In this document: positions 25,938 to 34,567 of the stretch, in pieces
Position numbering within the stretch: the stretch's first letter is position 1
Layout: each line of letters starts with the position of its first letter
Source of the DNA: Streptomyces massasporeus
Lineage (GTDB): Bacteria; Actinomycetota; Actinomycetes; Streptomycetales; Streptomycetaceae
Direction of reading: 5' to 3'
DNA: 64,000 bases
Assembly (NCBI RefSeq): GCF_014648995.1
Contig: NZ_BMSE01000018.1
Span: 62,001 to 126,000 of the forward strand
The notes under the pieces: generated by a model
The model's input: only the letters and a program-made list of their open reading frames with translations
Databases searched by the model: none
Told to the model about the DNA's origin: nothing
Program-made: the position numbers and the translations under genes

Positions 25938-26846
25938 TCAGCCGTCCCCGTCAAGGGCGGGGTTCGCCGCCTCCAGCCCCGTCGCCGCCCAACTGGCGAG
26001 GAGCTTCAGCCGCTCCTCGTACGCGGTGCCGGGCTCGGCCGTGTAGATGGTCAGGGAATGGGCCTCGTGGACGGAGACGGGCAGGTCCAGGGGCTGGTAG
26101 GTCAGTTCCAGGAAGCCCGCCTCGGGATGGTGGAAGCGCTTGACGCCGCCATGGTGGATGCGCACGTCGTGCGCCGCCCACCGGGTGCGGAACTCGTCGC
26201 TGACCGTGGACAGTTCACCCACCAGCTCGCGCAGTGCCCTGTCGTTGGGGTAGCGGCCCGCCTCGGCGCGCAGCAGAGCGACGGTGATCTTGGCACCGGT
26301 GTCCCAGTCGTCGACGAATTCGTGGGAGCCACGTTCGAGGAAGTAGTACCGGGCGAAATTGGGGCGGCCGCGCTCGCACGTGACCGCACTGTCGATCATG
26401 GGGGCGAACAGGGCGCGGGCGAGAGCGTTGGTGGCCACCATGTCGAGACGGCCGTTGGTGACGAACGCCGCGGACAGGGTGATGGAGTCGAGCAGCCACT
26501 GGACGCGGGGCGGGATCTCGACGGGCTTGCGGCGGCGCCGGGTCGCCGGACCGGGCCGGGCGGCCTTGGCCAGGTCGAACAGATAGGTGCGTTCGTCCTC
26601 GGTCAGTTGCAGCGTGCGGGCGACGGCGTCGAGGACGTCCTCGGAGACACCGCCGATGTGGCCCTTCTCCAGCCGCGTGTACCACTCGGTGCTCACCCCG
26701 GCGAGGACCGCGACCTCTTCACGGCGCAGTCCGGGGACCCGGCGCCGGCCACCGGCGGGCAGGCCGACCTGCTCGGGGGTGAGCTGGGCGCGCCGACGGG
26801 CGAGGAAGTCACGGATGTCGGCGCGGTTGTCGGAGCGGTGGTCCAT
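25938..26846 (-). CDS. MmyB-like XRE-family transcriptional regulator
   Basis: A 302-residue regulator. The N-terminal XRE helix-turn-helix reads VPGLRREEVAVLAGVSTEWY followed by TRLEKG. The large MmyB-type ligand-binding domain ends with GVKRFHHPEAGFLELTYQPL and LTIYTAEPGT. The ATG at 26846 begins the usual DIRDFLARRRAQLTPEQVGL segment. In Streptomyces these regulators usually sit divergent from short-chain dehydrogenases or transporters that they control. Here the divergent genes are an MFS pump and a zinc alcohol dehydrogenase. MmyB domains bind fatty-acid-like ligands in the characterised case; the ligand here is unknown. Confidence 0.93.
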   Translation of the reverse strand: MDHRSDNRADIRDFLARRRAQLTPEQVGLPAGGRRRVPGLRREEVAVLAGVSTEWYTRLEKGHIGGVSEDVLDAVARTLQLTEDERTYLFDLAKAARPGPATRRRRKPVEIPPRVQWLLDSITLSAAFVTNGRLDMVATNALARALFAPMIDSAVTCERGRPNFARYYFLERGSHEFVDDWDTGAKITVALLRAEAGRYPNDRALRELVGELSTVSDEFRTRWAAHDVRIHHGGVKRFHHPEAGFLELTYQPLDLPVSVHEAHSLTIYTAEPGTAYEERLKLLASWAATGLEAANPALDGDG

Positions 26847-26981
26847 GTCCCCCACGCTACGGCCCGCAAGCGGAGCGAGGGGGGTTGAGCTCGTACCCCC
26901 CATGAACGCGGCCTCCCGCGTTTGCGACAAGGGCTGTTTCGTGGAACACGCACCTCGATCTCGACCCTGCGGAGACGACGT

Positions 26982-28256
26982 ATGACCACGCGAGGAGGAA
27001 CCCTCCACGCCCCCGCCGATGTACGCCCCGGCGATCGCGAGCACCCGCCCACCCGGCTTCCGCCCGTCGTGTACGTCCTGGCTCTCGGCACCTTCCTGAT
27101 GGGCACGACCGAGTTCGTGGTGGCGGGCCTGCTGCCGGAGATCGCCGGTGACGTGCGGATCGGCGTGGCCCGGGCCGGACTGCTGATCACGGTCTTCGCG
27201 GTCGGGATGATCGTCGGCGCTCCACTGATGGCGATGCTGACGCTGCGGCTGCCCCGGCGGCTGACGCTGATCCTCGCCCTGGGCGTGTTCGCGGCCGGGC
27301 ACGTCGTCGTCGCGCTCGGCTCCGGCTTCGGACTGCTGCTGGCGGCCAGGTTCCTGACGGCGCTGGCGACCGGGGCGTTCTGGGCGGTGGCCAACGTGGT
27401 GGCCGCACAGGCCGCCGGACCCGCCGCGAGCTCCCGCGCCCTGGGCGTGGTGGGTGCCGGCGCGATGCTCGCCAACGTCGTCGGTGTGCCGCTCGGCGCC
27501 TTCGCCGGCCAGCTCATGGGCTGGCGGGGACCTTTCTGGGCCCTCGCGGTCCTCGCGGCGGCCGCCACGCTGCTCATCGCCCGGCACGTTCCGCGCGACA
27601 CCGACGACCATCGGGCGATCTCGGTCCGCTCCGAGCTGTCCGCCCTGCGTTCGGGCCGCCTGTGGCTCGCCCTCGCGGCCTGCGCCACCACGACCGGCGG
27701 CGTGCTGTCGACGTACACCTACATCTCGCCGCTGCTGACCGGCCGGGCCCAGCTGGCCGCCGCGCTCGTGCCGCTGGTGCTGGTCGGTTTCGGCGCCGGA
27801 GCCCTGGCGGGTTTCCTGGTGGGAGGCCGGCTGGGGGACCGGCGCCCCTGCACGACGACGATCGCCGCCGCCGCGGTGACCACGGTCCTGCTGCTGTCGA
27901 TCTGCCTGCTGTCCACTCACCCCGCGCCCACGATCGCGCTCATCGCTCTGCTGGGGCTGTTCGGGCTCGGCGCCAACCCGGTGCTGATCTCCTTGGGTGT
28001 CCGCTTCGCAGGCCGGGCACCCACGCTGGGTTCCGCGCTGACCGTGTCGGCGTTCAACCTCGGCACCGCCGTCGGCTCCTGGATTGCGGGCCTCGCCCTC
28101 GACTCCCCGCTGGGAGCCACCGGGCCCGCCGCTGTCGGCACCGCCATCGCCGCGCTCACCCTGATCCCCACGATCGCGATCGCCGTCGCCCAGCGACGCC
28201 GGTCCGGGGCGAGCACCGGTGCCGTCGTGCACCGTTCGGCCCCCGACAACGCCTGA
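26982..28256 (+). CDS. MFS drug-efflux transporter (DHA1, AraJ/Cmx-like)
   Basis: A 424-residue, 12-helix major facilitator. ALGTFLMGTTEFVVAGLLPE in helix 1 is the DHA1 arabinose-efflux/chloramphenicol-resistance signature, RLPRRLTLILALGVF is the loop 2-3 region, and GVVGAGAMLANVVGVPLGAF is the antiporter motif C region. ATG 26982 follows GCGGAG. It is divergent from the MmyB-like regulator (135 bp) and upstream of an alcohol dehydrogenase on the same strand (60 bp). It probably exports a small hydrophobic compound; the substrate is unknown. Confidence 0.93.
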   Translation: MTTRGGTLHAPADVRPGDREHPPTRLPPVVYVLALGTFLMGTTEFVVAGLLPEIAGDVRIGVARAGLLITVFAVGMIVGAPLMAMLTLRLPRRLTLILALGVFAAGHVVVALGSGFGLLLAARFLTALATGAFWAVANVVAAQAAGPAASSRALGVVGAGAMLANVVGVPLGAFAGQLMGWRGPFWALAVLAAAATLLIARHVPRDTDDHRAISVRSELSALRSGRLWLALAACATTTGGVLSTYTYISPLLTGRAQLAAALVPLVLVGFGAGALAGFLVGGRLGDRRPCTTTIAAAAVTTVLLLSICLLSTHPAPTIALIALLGLFGLGANPVLISLGVRFAGRAPTLGSALTVSAFNLGTAVGSWIAGLALDSPLGATGPAAVGTAIAALTLIPTIAIAVAQRRRSGASTGAVVHRSAPDNA

Positions 28257-28316
28257 ATCCCCACGTCAGACCCCCAGGTCGGCTCTCCAGCCGTCCGAGA
28301 CCAAAGGAGCACCCCC

Positions 28317-29339
28317 ATGCGCGCTGCCGTTCTGCACGCCCCCGGCGACATCCGAGTCGAGGAGATCGCCGACCCGAAGATCACCGCCCCTACGGACGCC
28401 GTCATCCGGCTGACGGCCGCCTGTGTCTGCGGTTCCGACCTGTGGCCCTACCGCGGCGTCGAGACCCTCGACGGACCCGCGCCGATGGGGCACGAGTACG
28501 TCGGCGTCGTCGAGGAGGTCGGCAGCGACGTCACGCACGTCGAGCCCGGCCAGTACGTCGTCGGCTCCTTCGTCGCCTCCTGCGGCACCTGCGAGATCTG
28601 CCGCTCCGGCTACCCCTCCTCCTGTGTCCACCGCGTGTTCATGGCCCAGGTCGGCACCCAGTCCGAGCGCGCGCTGATCCCGCACGCCGACGGCACTCTC
28701 GTGCCCCTGCCGGGCACGCCCGACGCCGACCTGATCCCCGACCTGCTCGCCGCCTCGGACGTGCTGGGCACCGGATGGTTCGGCGCGGTCGCCGCCCAGG
28801 CCGGCCCCGGCCGGACCGTCGCGGTCGTCGGCGACGGCGCGGTCGGCCTGCTCGCGGTCCTGGCCGCGCGGCAGCTCGGCGCGGAGCGGATCATCGCGAT
28901 GAGCCGGCACGAGCCGCGGCAGCGCCTCGCACGCGAGTTCGGCGCCACCGACATCGTCACCGAACGCGGCGACGCAGGCGTGGCGAAGCTCAAGGAGCTG
29001 ACCGGAGGCCTCGGTGCCCACTCGGTCGTCGAGGCGGTCGGCACCCAGGAGTCCATGCAGCAGGCGATCCGCTCATCCCGGCCGGGCGGGCACGTCGGCT
29101 TCGTGGGAGTCAACCACGACGTCGCCCTCAGCGGTGAGGAACTCTTCTTCTCCCAGGTCCACCTGCACGGCGGCCCCGCCCCCGTGCGCACCTTCCTGCC
29201 CGAGCTGATCGACCTGATCTGGCAGCGGAAGATCAACCCCGGCAAGGTCTTCGACCTGGTCGTCCCGCTCGCCGAGGCCGCCGAGGCCTACCGGGCCATG
29301 GACGAGCGCCGGGCCATCAAGGCCATGCTCACCGTCTGA
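28317..29339 (+). CDS. Zinc-dependent alcohol dehydrogenase family protein
   Basis: A 340-residue medium-chain dehydrogenase. Catalytic zinc ligands lie in ACVCGSDLW and MGHEYVG. The structural zinc cluster is CGTCEICRSGYPSSC. The Rossmann dinucleotide site is VAVVGDGAVGLLAV. The ATG is preceded by AAAGGAG. It is probably co-transcribed with the MFS gene and regulated by the divergent MmyB-like protein. It oxidises an alcohol or reduces an aldehyde using NAD(P); the substrate is unknown. The threonine-dehydrogenase-like subfamily is the best fit. Confidence 0.92.
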   Translation: MRAAVLHAPGDIRVEEIADPKITAPTDAVIRLTAACVCGSDLWPYRGVETLDGPAPMGHEYVGVVEEVGSDVTHVEPGQYVVGSFVASCGTCEICRSGYPSSCVHRVFMAQVGTQSERALIPHADGTLVPLPGTPDADLIPDLLAASDVLGTGWFGAVAAQAGPGRTVAVVGDGAVGLLAVLAARQLGAERIIAMSRHEPRQRLAREFGATDIVTERGDAGVAKLKELTGGLGAHSVVEAVGTQESMQQAIRSSRPGGHVGFVGVNHDVALSGEELFFSQVHLHGGPAPVRTFLPELIDLIWQRKINPGKVFDLVVPLAEAAEAYRAMDERRAIKAMLTV

Positions 29340-29416
29340 CCGAGGTCCCACCGCCCGACCCGTCCGGTTGCTCAGCAGGGGTGCGGGTGGCGGGGTGGTG
29401 CGAAAGGGGCGAGTTC

Positions 29417-29851
29417 ATGCAGTTGCAGCCCATGGAACGCGACCACGCCTCCCGGCTGGCCGGCCTTCTCCCGCCTCAGGAAGGGACGATCTCCACACAT
29501 GTTCCGGCGGGGGTGCTGCGGATGCTGGCCCGCCTCCGGGACTTCCCCGTGGGCGTGTTCAGTGCCGACTGGACCTTGCTGTCCTGGACTCCCGCCTGGG
29601 CGGTGCTGCTGGGCGACTCCGGCGCACGGACACCCGCCGAACGGATCCCGACCGTCGTCCACCCCGAGGTCGGCGAGGTGACGTGTGACTGTGACGTGCT
29701 CACCGTCCCGGGCAGCGACATCCGCCTCATCGTCTACACGGTGGCCGCGGGCTCCACCGATGCGGAGAAGCTGGAGTTCCTGCGGGTCACGAACGGCGTC
29801 CGCGCCGAGGGTTCCCCGCCTTCCGGGCCCGGCCGGTTCTCCAGGCCCTGA
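29417..29851 (+). pseudogene. Remnant of an MmyB-like XRE regulator
   Basis: From an ATG with AAAGGGG upstream it reads MQLQPMERDHASRLAGLL, the end of an XRE HTH region, then VGVFSADWTLLSWTPAWAVL (start of an MmyB domain). It jumps directly to VVHPEVGEVTCDCDVLTVPG and LIVYTVAAGSTDAEKL (the end of that domain). The DNA-binding helices and about 80 residues of the middle are absent. It could still be translated (145 residues) but would not bind DNA in the normal way. It lies 77 bp after the alcohol dehydrogenase. Confidence 0.7.
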
Positions 29852-29985
29852 CGATCGCGCCGGGGCGGGTCCGTGCTGTTCGGCGGCGACGACGGTGCCG
29901 TGGGGCCCATGCCTGCCGAGGCCGCGGCGGGGTACCCGGCTGAGCACGAGTTCGTGTGTGGACGGAGAAGAGGGGGCCGGGGGCA

Positions 29986-30432
29986 GTGGCGGTGAAGGCG
30001 ATGGGGTGGGCGCACTCCTTTCGTATGTCCGAAGGAGTGCGAGCAGGGCGGGAGTGGACACGCGGGCGTCTCCAGACCCTGCCCTGGGCGGCAACCGAGC
30101 CGGACACGGTGGATGCCATCGTGCTGGCGGTGTCCGAACTGATCACCAACGCGCACATCCATGCGCACAGCGACGCACACCTGGTCCTCACCTGGGACGG
30201 CGACTGCCTTCATGTCAGCGTCCACGACGAGGACCCGACGCTGCCGCGCCGGCGCGATCCGGAACCGGGCGAGGTTTCCGGCCGCGGAGTGGCGATCGTG
30301 AGCAGGCTCGCCGACGAGTGGGGGATGAGGTGCCAGCGGCACGGCAAGACGGTGACGGCATGCTTCCGCCCCGCCGACCCCGCGGCGGATGCCGAAGCCG
30401 GCACCGGCCGCCCGGGCGGCAGCAGCAGGTGA
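29986..30432 (+). CDS. RsbW/SpoIIAB-type HATPase (anti-sigma-like) protein
   Basis: A 148-residue stand-alone ATP-binding domain of the HATPase_c_2 type common in Streptomyces. The N-box is AVSELITNAHIHA, the Asp-containing lid VSVHDEDPTLP, and the glycine box GRGVAIVSRLADEWG. Such proteins bind sigma or anti-anti-sigma factors. The GTG at 29986 is preferred because GAAGAGGGGG lies upstream; an ATG-like start at 29956 would add 10 residues. No sigma factor or antagonist gene is adjacent. The C-terminus is a Gly/Ser-rich tail. Confidence 0.85.
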   Translation: MAVKAMGWAHSFRMSEGVRAGREWTRGRLQTLPWAATEPDTVDAIVLAVSELITNAHIHAHSDAHLVLTWDGDCLHVSVHDEDPTLPRRRDPEPGEVSGRGVAIVSRLADEWGMRCQRHGKTVTACFRPADPAADAEAGTGRPGGSSR

Positions 30433-30474
30433 GTTCCGCTCACCGTCGAGGCCCGCTCCCGAAGGAGAAGTGTC

Positions 30475-30837
30475 GTGTACCTGGCAAGAGGATCGAGTGA
30501 CGGCGACCCCTACGTCTGGCTCTGGGTCCTGGGCGCCCTCGCCCTGTACGCACTGATCAGCTACGGACTGCAGTACCGCGCCCGCGCCCGCCGCGGTTCC
30601 GCACACCCGGCTCATGACGCCCTGCACGACCTCAAGGACCGGGAGGACCCCCAGCCGCCCGAGAACCGCTTCGTCAGCCGCCTGATCATGCTGTGCGGAG
30701 CGGGGCTCACCGGTCTGGTCGCCTACCTGACCAGTGGCCCCGTGCGGGTCCTGACGGTCGGGCTCACCGCCGTGGCGGCCGTGACCGTCTGGGCGTATTA
30801 CGACCACCGCACGGAGACGCGCGCTTCGGCCCGGTGA
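30475..30837 (+). CDS. Small membrane protein, unknown function
   Basis: A 120-residue protein with an N-terminal helix (about 14-32), a charged loop (RARARRGS through PENRF) and two further helices (about 68-87 and 91-107). The GTG start has AAGGAG nicely spaced. It is 42 bp downstream of the HATPase gene on the same strand and may be co-transcribed. No motif assigns a function. Confidence 0.72.
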   Translation: MYLARGSSDGDPYVWLWVLGALALYALISYGLQYRARARRGSAHPAHDALHDLKDREDPQPPENRFVSRLIMLCGAGLTGLVAYLTSGPVRVLTVGLTAVAAVTVWAYYDHRTETRASAR

Positions 30838-30893
30838 TGACGCGGAGCCGGGCCCCCTTCCTCGTGGGCGAGAGGGGACCCGGCTCCGCGTCA
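30838..30893. terminator. Bidirectional terminator containing the ppk2 stop codon
   Basis: TGACGCGGAGCCGGG (30838-30852) and its exact complement (30879-30893) form a 15-bp stem; the enclosed bases pair further but imperfectly. The right arm includes the ppk2 stop codon, and the left arm starts one base after the membrane-protein stop. Confidence 0.8.
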
Positions 30894-31856
30894 GTGGCTC
30901 TCGGGGTGCTTGCCGGGCCCGTCGGCGCCGGGGGACAACGGAGTGGGGGACAGCGTGGTGTCCTCCTCACCCGGCTCCAGGAGGGTGTCGGCGGCACCCA
31001 CGATGAGGGGATCGGGTGTGCCGACCGCTTCCCGGTCCTTGCTGGCGTAGTCGATGCGCGACAGCAGACTGCGCATGGTCTCCAGCCGGGCGCGCCGCTT
31101 GTCGTTGCTCTTGACGACCGTCCAGGGGGCGTGGGCGGAGTCGGTGGCGCGGAACATGTCCACCTTCGCCTCGGTGTAGTCGTCCCAGAGGTCCAGCGAG
31201 GCCAGGTCGGTGGGGGAGAGTTTCCACTGGCGCACCGGGTCGACCTGCCGGATCGCGAAGCGGGTGCGCTGCTCGGAGCGGGACACGGAGAACCAGAACT
31301 TCACCAGCAGGATCCCGTCGTTCACCAGCATCCGCTCGAAGTCCGGGCACTGGTCGAGGAACAGTTCGTACTCGTCCTTGGAGCAGTAGCCCATCACGCG
31401 TTCCACACCGGCCCGGTTGTACCAGGAGCGGTCGAAGAAGACGATCTCCCCGGCCGTCGGCAGGTGCGCGATGTATCGCTGGAAGTACCACTGGCCCACC
31501 TCGCGCTCGGTGGGCTTGTCCAGGGCGACCACGCGTGCGCCGCGCGGGTTGAGCCGCTCGGTCAGCCGCTGGATCGTGCCGCCCTTGCCCGCCGCGTCAC
31601 GTCCCTCGCACACGACGACCAGGCGTGCTCCGGTGTCCTTGACCCACCGCTGGAGCTTGAGCAGCTCTATCTGCAGGATGCGCTTGGAGCGCTCGTACTC
31701 CTTGCGGCCCACCTTTCGGTCGTAGGGATGGTTCTCCCGCCATGTCCGGATGGGGCGCCCGTCACCGTCCAGCACGATCGGCTGTTCCCGTCGGCTGGTG
31801 TCCACGGTCAGCCCGTCCAGCAGCTTGTCCGCGTCTTCGGCGTCTTCGGCGCTCAT
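30891..31856 (-). CDS. ppk2: Polyphosphate kinase 2 (class I, single domain)
   Basis: A 321-residue PPK2. Walker A is GRDAAGKGGTIQRL, Walker B FFDRSWYNRAGVERVMGYCS, and the lid region contains RSEQRTRF. It transfers phosphate between polyphosphate and nucleotides, usually phosphorylating GDP or ADP. The length fits class I single-domain enzymes. Adjacent GTG and ATG codons could start translation; the ATG has GGGGAG 7 bp upstream. It is monocistronic, with the short-chain dehydrogenase ending 111 bp upstream. The C-terminal tail after residue 290 is low-complexity. Confidence 0.94.
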   Translation of the reverse strand: MSAEDAEDADKLLDGLTVDTSRREQPIVLDGDGRPIRTWRENHPYDRKVGRKEYERSKRILQIELLKLQRWVKDTGARLVVVCEGRDAAGKGGTIQRLTERLNPRGARVVALDKPTEREVGQWYFQRYIAHLPTAGEIVFFDRSWYNRAGVERVMGYCSKDEYELFLDQCPDFERMLVNDGILLVKFWFSVSRSEQRTRFAIRQVDPVRQWKLSPTDLASLDLWDDYTEAKVDMFRATDSAHAPWTVVKSNDKRRARLETMRSLLSRIDYASKDREAVGTPDPLIVGAADTLLEPGEEDTTLSPTPLSPGADGPGKHPESH

Positions 31857-31967
31857 CACTCGACTCCCCGTCCCTCACTCTTGTGAATGGACACACGGGT
31901 GCCCCGCCCGGGCCCACCCATGTGAGGTGCGAGGATTCCGACCGGCACGGACACCCCGGCCGGCCGC

Positions 31968-32708
31968 TCAGAGCGCGGTGCCGGTCTCCTCGGCCAGAGC
32001 CCGCACCAGACGGTCCTGGAACGCCTCGTCGTGGACCGCGCGATGCGGCTCCAACCGCCGTCCGTGGTACCAGTAGCCGCCCGCCGTCAGGGCCTCCGGG
32101 TCGTCGCTCACCGCCAGCCACTCCTGCGTCTGGTGGCCGAGCTCCAGGTCGTCCGGCGCGCTCGGCCCGCCCATCCTCGTCGGCACCCAGCCGGGATCCA
32201 CGGCGTTGCTCAGCACCCCCGGACGCAGCCGGGCCACCGCGGCCGCCAGCGTGGTCACGAAGAGCTTGCTGTCGGCGTACGACCCCGCGCTCCGTCCCTG
32301 CCAGTCGACCCCGTCCAGCGACGACGGCCGCCCGCCGACATGGGAGTTGCTGCTCAGGTACACCAGTCGGCGAGGCCCGCGCAGCAGCGCGGTCAGCAGA
32401 TAGGGCGCGACGATGTTGACCGGCATGACCGCGGGTCCGCTCCACACCCCGGCATTGTGGATGACGGCGTCGAGCGGCGGCGACCCGTTGAGCTCGTCGG
32501 CGACCCGCCGCACGGCGTCACGCTCGGCGAAGTCGCCCACCACGAGGTGAGCCCCACGGTCGGCCAGCTCGCCGAGCACCGCCGCCCGCTCCTGGTTCCG
32601 GGCGTGCACCACCACGTCGTGCCCCGCCGCCAGCAGCGCCTCCGCAGCGGCCCGCCCGAGCCCCTCGGCGGACCCGGTCACCAGGATCCGGCTCACCGCA
32701 CCTCCCAT
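31968..32708 (-). CDS. Short-chain dehydrogenase/reductase
   Basis: A 246-residue Rossmann-fold SDR. Cofactor binding is VTGSAEGLGRAAAEAL, HNAG follows the fourth strand, the catalytic serine is in YLSSNSHVGG, and YADSK is the YxxxK motif. The later GWVPTRMGG and LAVSDDPEALTAGGYWYHGR are typical of retinol-dehydrogenase-like SDRs of actinobacteria. GGAGG precedes the ATG. It is monocistronic by appearance. The substrate is unknown. Confidence 0.9.
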   Translation of the reverse strand: MGGAVSRILVTGSAEGLGRAAAEALLAAGHDVVVHARNQERAAVLGELADRGAHLVVGDFAERDAVRRVADELNGSPPLDAVIHNAGVWSGPAVMPVNIVAPYLLTALLRGPRRLVYLSSNSHVGGRPSSLDGVDWQGRSAGSYADSKLFVTTLAAAVARLRPGVLSNAVDPGWVPTRMGGPSAPDDLELGHQTQEWLAVSDDPEALTAGGYWYHGRRLEPHRAVHDEAFQDRLVRALAEETGTAL

Positions 32709-32755
32709 GGACCTGCCTCCTTCGCCAGGATGCGCGTCCCGCGACGGGACACGCC

Positions 32756-33139
32756 CTAGATCACACAGCCGTTCAGTCCGGGTACCCCGTCGATCCAGTT
32801 GGTGCTGTTCTCGACGTAGTAGCTGGAAATGATCCCGTACTTGGTCCAGCCCCGGGGCTGGACCATCAGCCAGTAGGGATTGCCGCCGACCGACTGGCCC
32901 GGGATCTGGCAGTACACCAGCACCTCGTCCCAGGAGTTGATCTGTCCGAGCACCGTGGGGCAGTTCGAGGTGCTCGGTGCGTGGATGCAGTTGCCCTCGT
33001 TGATGTCGCGGACGTTGACGCCGTCCGCCCACACGCCGTACCAGCCCTTGCCGTGCCCGTCGGCCGCGGCGCTCTGGGAGGTGGTGACCACGAGGGCGAG
33101 TGCTCCGGCGACGGCGAGGGCCGCGGTCGTCCTGCGCAT
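32756..33139 (-). CDS. Secreted SH3-like domain protein
   Basis: A 127-residue exported protein with signal peptide MRRTTAALAVAGALALVVTT and an Ala-rich cleavage site near residue 26. The mature part reads WADGVNVRDINEGNC, then TVLGQINSWDEVLVYCQIPG and YWLMVQP...GIISSYYV, the strand order of a bacterial SH3 (SH3b) domain. Four cysteines could form two disulfides. GAAAGGAAA lies 5 bp upstream of the ATG. These small secreted SH3b proteins may bind peptidoglycan, but a target is not shown. It precedes the SDR on the same strand by 47 bp. Confidence 0.82.
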   Translation of the reverse strand: MRRTTAALAVAGALALVVTTSQSAAADGHGKGWYGVWADGVNVRDINEGNCIHAPSTSNCPTVLGQINSWDEVLVYCQIPGQSVGGNPYWLMVQPRGWTKYGIISSYYVENSTNWIDGVPGLNGCVI

Positions 33140-33326
33140 GACGTTTCCTTTCGGTGCCGTGGCGGTCCGGCTCACGCGACGGTGGCCGTCTCAACGCCCC
33201 GCACCCTAGACAGGCCCGGGGCGTAGCGGTGCCTGACATCTGTCAGGACCGGAGCCACGCGAGAGGCGCCATGCTGGGCCCAGGGCCGTCCGGGCGGGAG
33301 GGGCGAGGACGGACGACAATGGGGGC

Positions 33327-34448
33327 ATGGGACGGCGCACCGCCGACGTGAGCACGCCCGCCCGACTGGCCGCCCCCGGCGAGGGCCTGGGACAGGACGA
33401 GCTGGCCCTGGCCGCCCGCAACCACGGCCTGCCCCTGGAGGCCCTGCGCTACGACATCACGCCGCCGGGCCTGCACTACGTCCTGACGCACTACGACATC
33501 CCCTATGTCCCGGACACGACCGCGTGGTCCCTGACGGTCGACGGACGCGTACGGCGCCCCCTGAACCTGTCGCCGGCGCGGCTCCGTACCTACCCGGCGG
33601 TCACCACACGCGTCACCCTGGAATGCGCGGGCAACGGCAGGGCCCTGCTGACACCGAGGCCGGTGAGCCAGCCGTGGCTGGTCGAGGCCGTCGGCACCGC
33701 GGAATGGACAGGGGTGCCCCTGCGGCTCCTCCTCCAGGAGGCCGGGGTGGAACCGGACGCGGTCGACGTCGTCTTCACCGGGGCGGACCACGGCGTGGAG
33801 CGCGGTGTCGAGCAGGACTACCAGCGCGGCCTCCCCCTCGGTGTCGCAACCGGCGACGACCCCGAGGTCCTGGTCGCCTACGCGATGAACGGCGCACCGC
33901 TGCCGCCCCAGCACGGCAGTCCGCTGCGTCTCGTGGTGCCCGGCTGGTACGGGATGGCCCAGGTCAAGTGGCTGCGCGACATCACGGTCCTCGCCACCCC
34001 CTTCACCGGCTTCCAGCAGTCCGTCGCCTACCGGATCAGGCGGGAGGCCGAGGAGGCGGGCGACCCGGTCACCCTCGTCGCTCCCCGCGCGCTCCTGATC
34101 CCTCCGGGCTTCCCGGACTTCATGTCCCGGACCCGGGTGGTGGCGCCCGGCACGGTCACGCTGGAGGGACGGGCCTGGTCGGGGCACGCCCCGGTGACGG
34201 CGGTGGAGGTGAGCACGGACGACGGCGCGACGTGGCGTCCGGCCGATCTCGAACCGGACCACGGCCACCGATGGGCCTGGCGTCGGTGGTCCTCCGTCTG
34301 GACGGCCGCCCCCGGTGACCATGTGCTGAGCGTGCGCGCCAGTGACGGTTCGGGACGCACCCAGCCCACCGAACAGCCCTGGAACCGGGGCGGGTTCGCC
34401 AACAACCTCGTCCAGCGCGTCCCGGTGCTCTGCCCCGGCCGGGCCTGA
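33327..34448 (+). CDS. Sulfite oxidase-like molybdopterin oxidoreductase
   Basis: A 373-residue protein with a sulfite-oxidase molybdopterin domain: TLECAGNGR contains the Mo-binding cysteine, VVFTGADHGVE follows, and HGSPLRLVVPGWYGMAQVKW binds the cofactor. A C-terminal dimerisation domain includes VEVSTDDGATWRPADLE and WNRGGFANN. There is no haem domain and no signal peptide, so it is probably a cytoplasmic sulfite-oxidase-family enzyme with an unknown electron acceptor. It is a single gene, divergent from the secreted SH3-like gene. Confidence 0.92.
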   Translation: MGRRTADVSTPARLAAPGEGLGQDELALAARNHGLPLEALRYDITPPGLHYVLTHYDIPYVPDTTAWSLTVDGRVRRPLNLSPARLRTYPAVTTRVTLECAGNGRALLTPRPVSQPWLVEAVGTAEWTGVPLRLLLQEAGVEPDAVDVVFTGADHGVERGVEQDYQRGLPLGVATGDDPEVLVAYAMNGAPLPPQHGSPLRLVVPGWYGMAQVKWLRDITVLATPFTGFQQSVAYRIRREAEEAGDPVTLVAPRALLIPPGFPDFMSRTRVVAPGTVTLEGRAWSGHAPVTAVEVSTDDGATWRPADLEPDHGHRWAWRRWSSVWTAAPGDHVLSVRASDGSGRTQPTEQPWNRGGFANNLVQRVPVLCPGRA

Positions 34449-34567
34449 CGCCCCGAACCCCGTGGGTGCCGGGTCAGCGGCCGCCGGTGAGTTCGCCGCT
34501 GAGCGCCCGGTGCATTCGGGCGCTCGGCTCGTTCAGGCCGATGATCTCGACGCTCTTGCGTCCGGGC

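Noticed and set aside
31968..32708. The short-chain dehydrogenase as the beta-keto reductase of the Pks13-like product
   Set aside because: It is 20 kb away, resembles retinol-dehydrogenase-like SDRs and has no shared signal with the operon.
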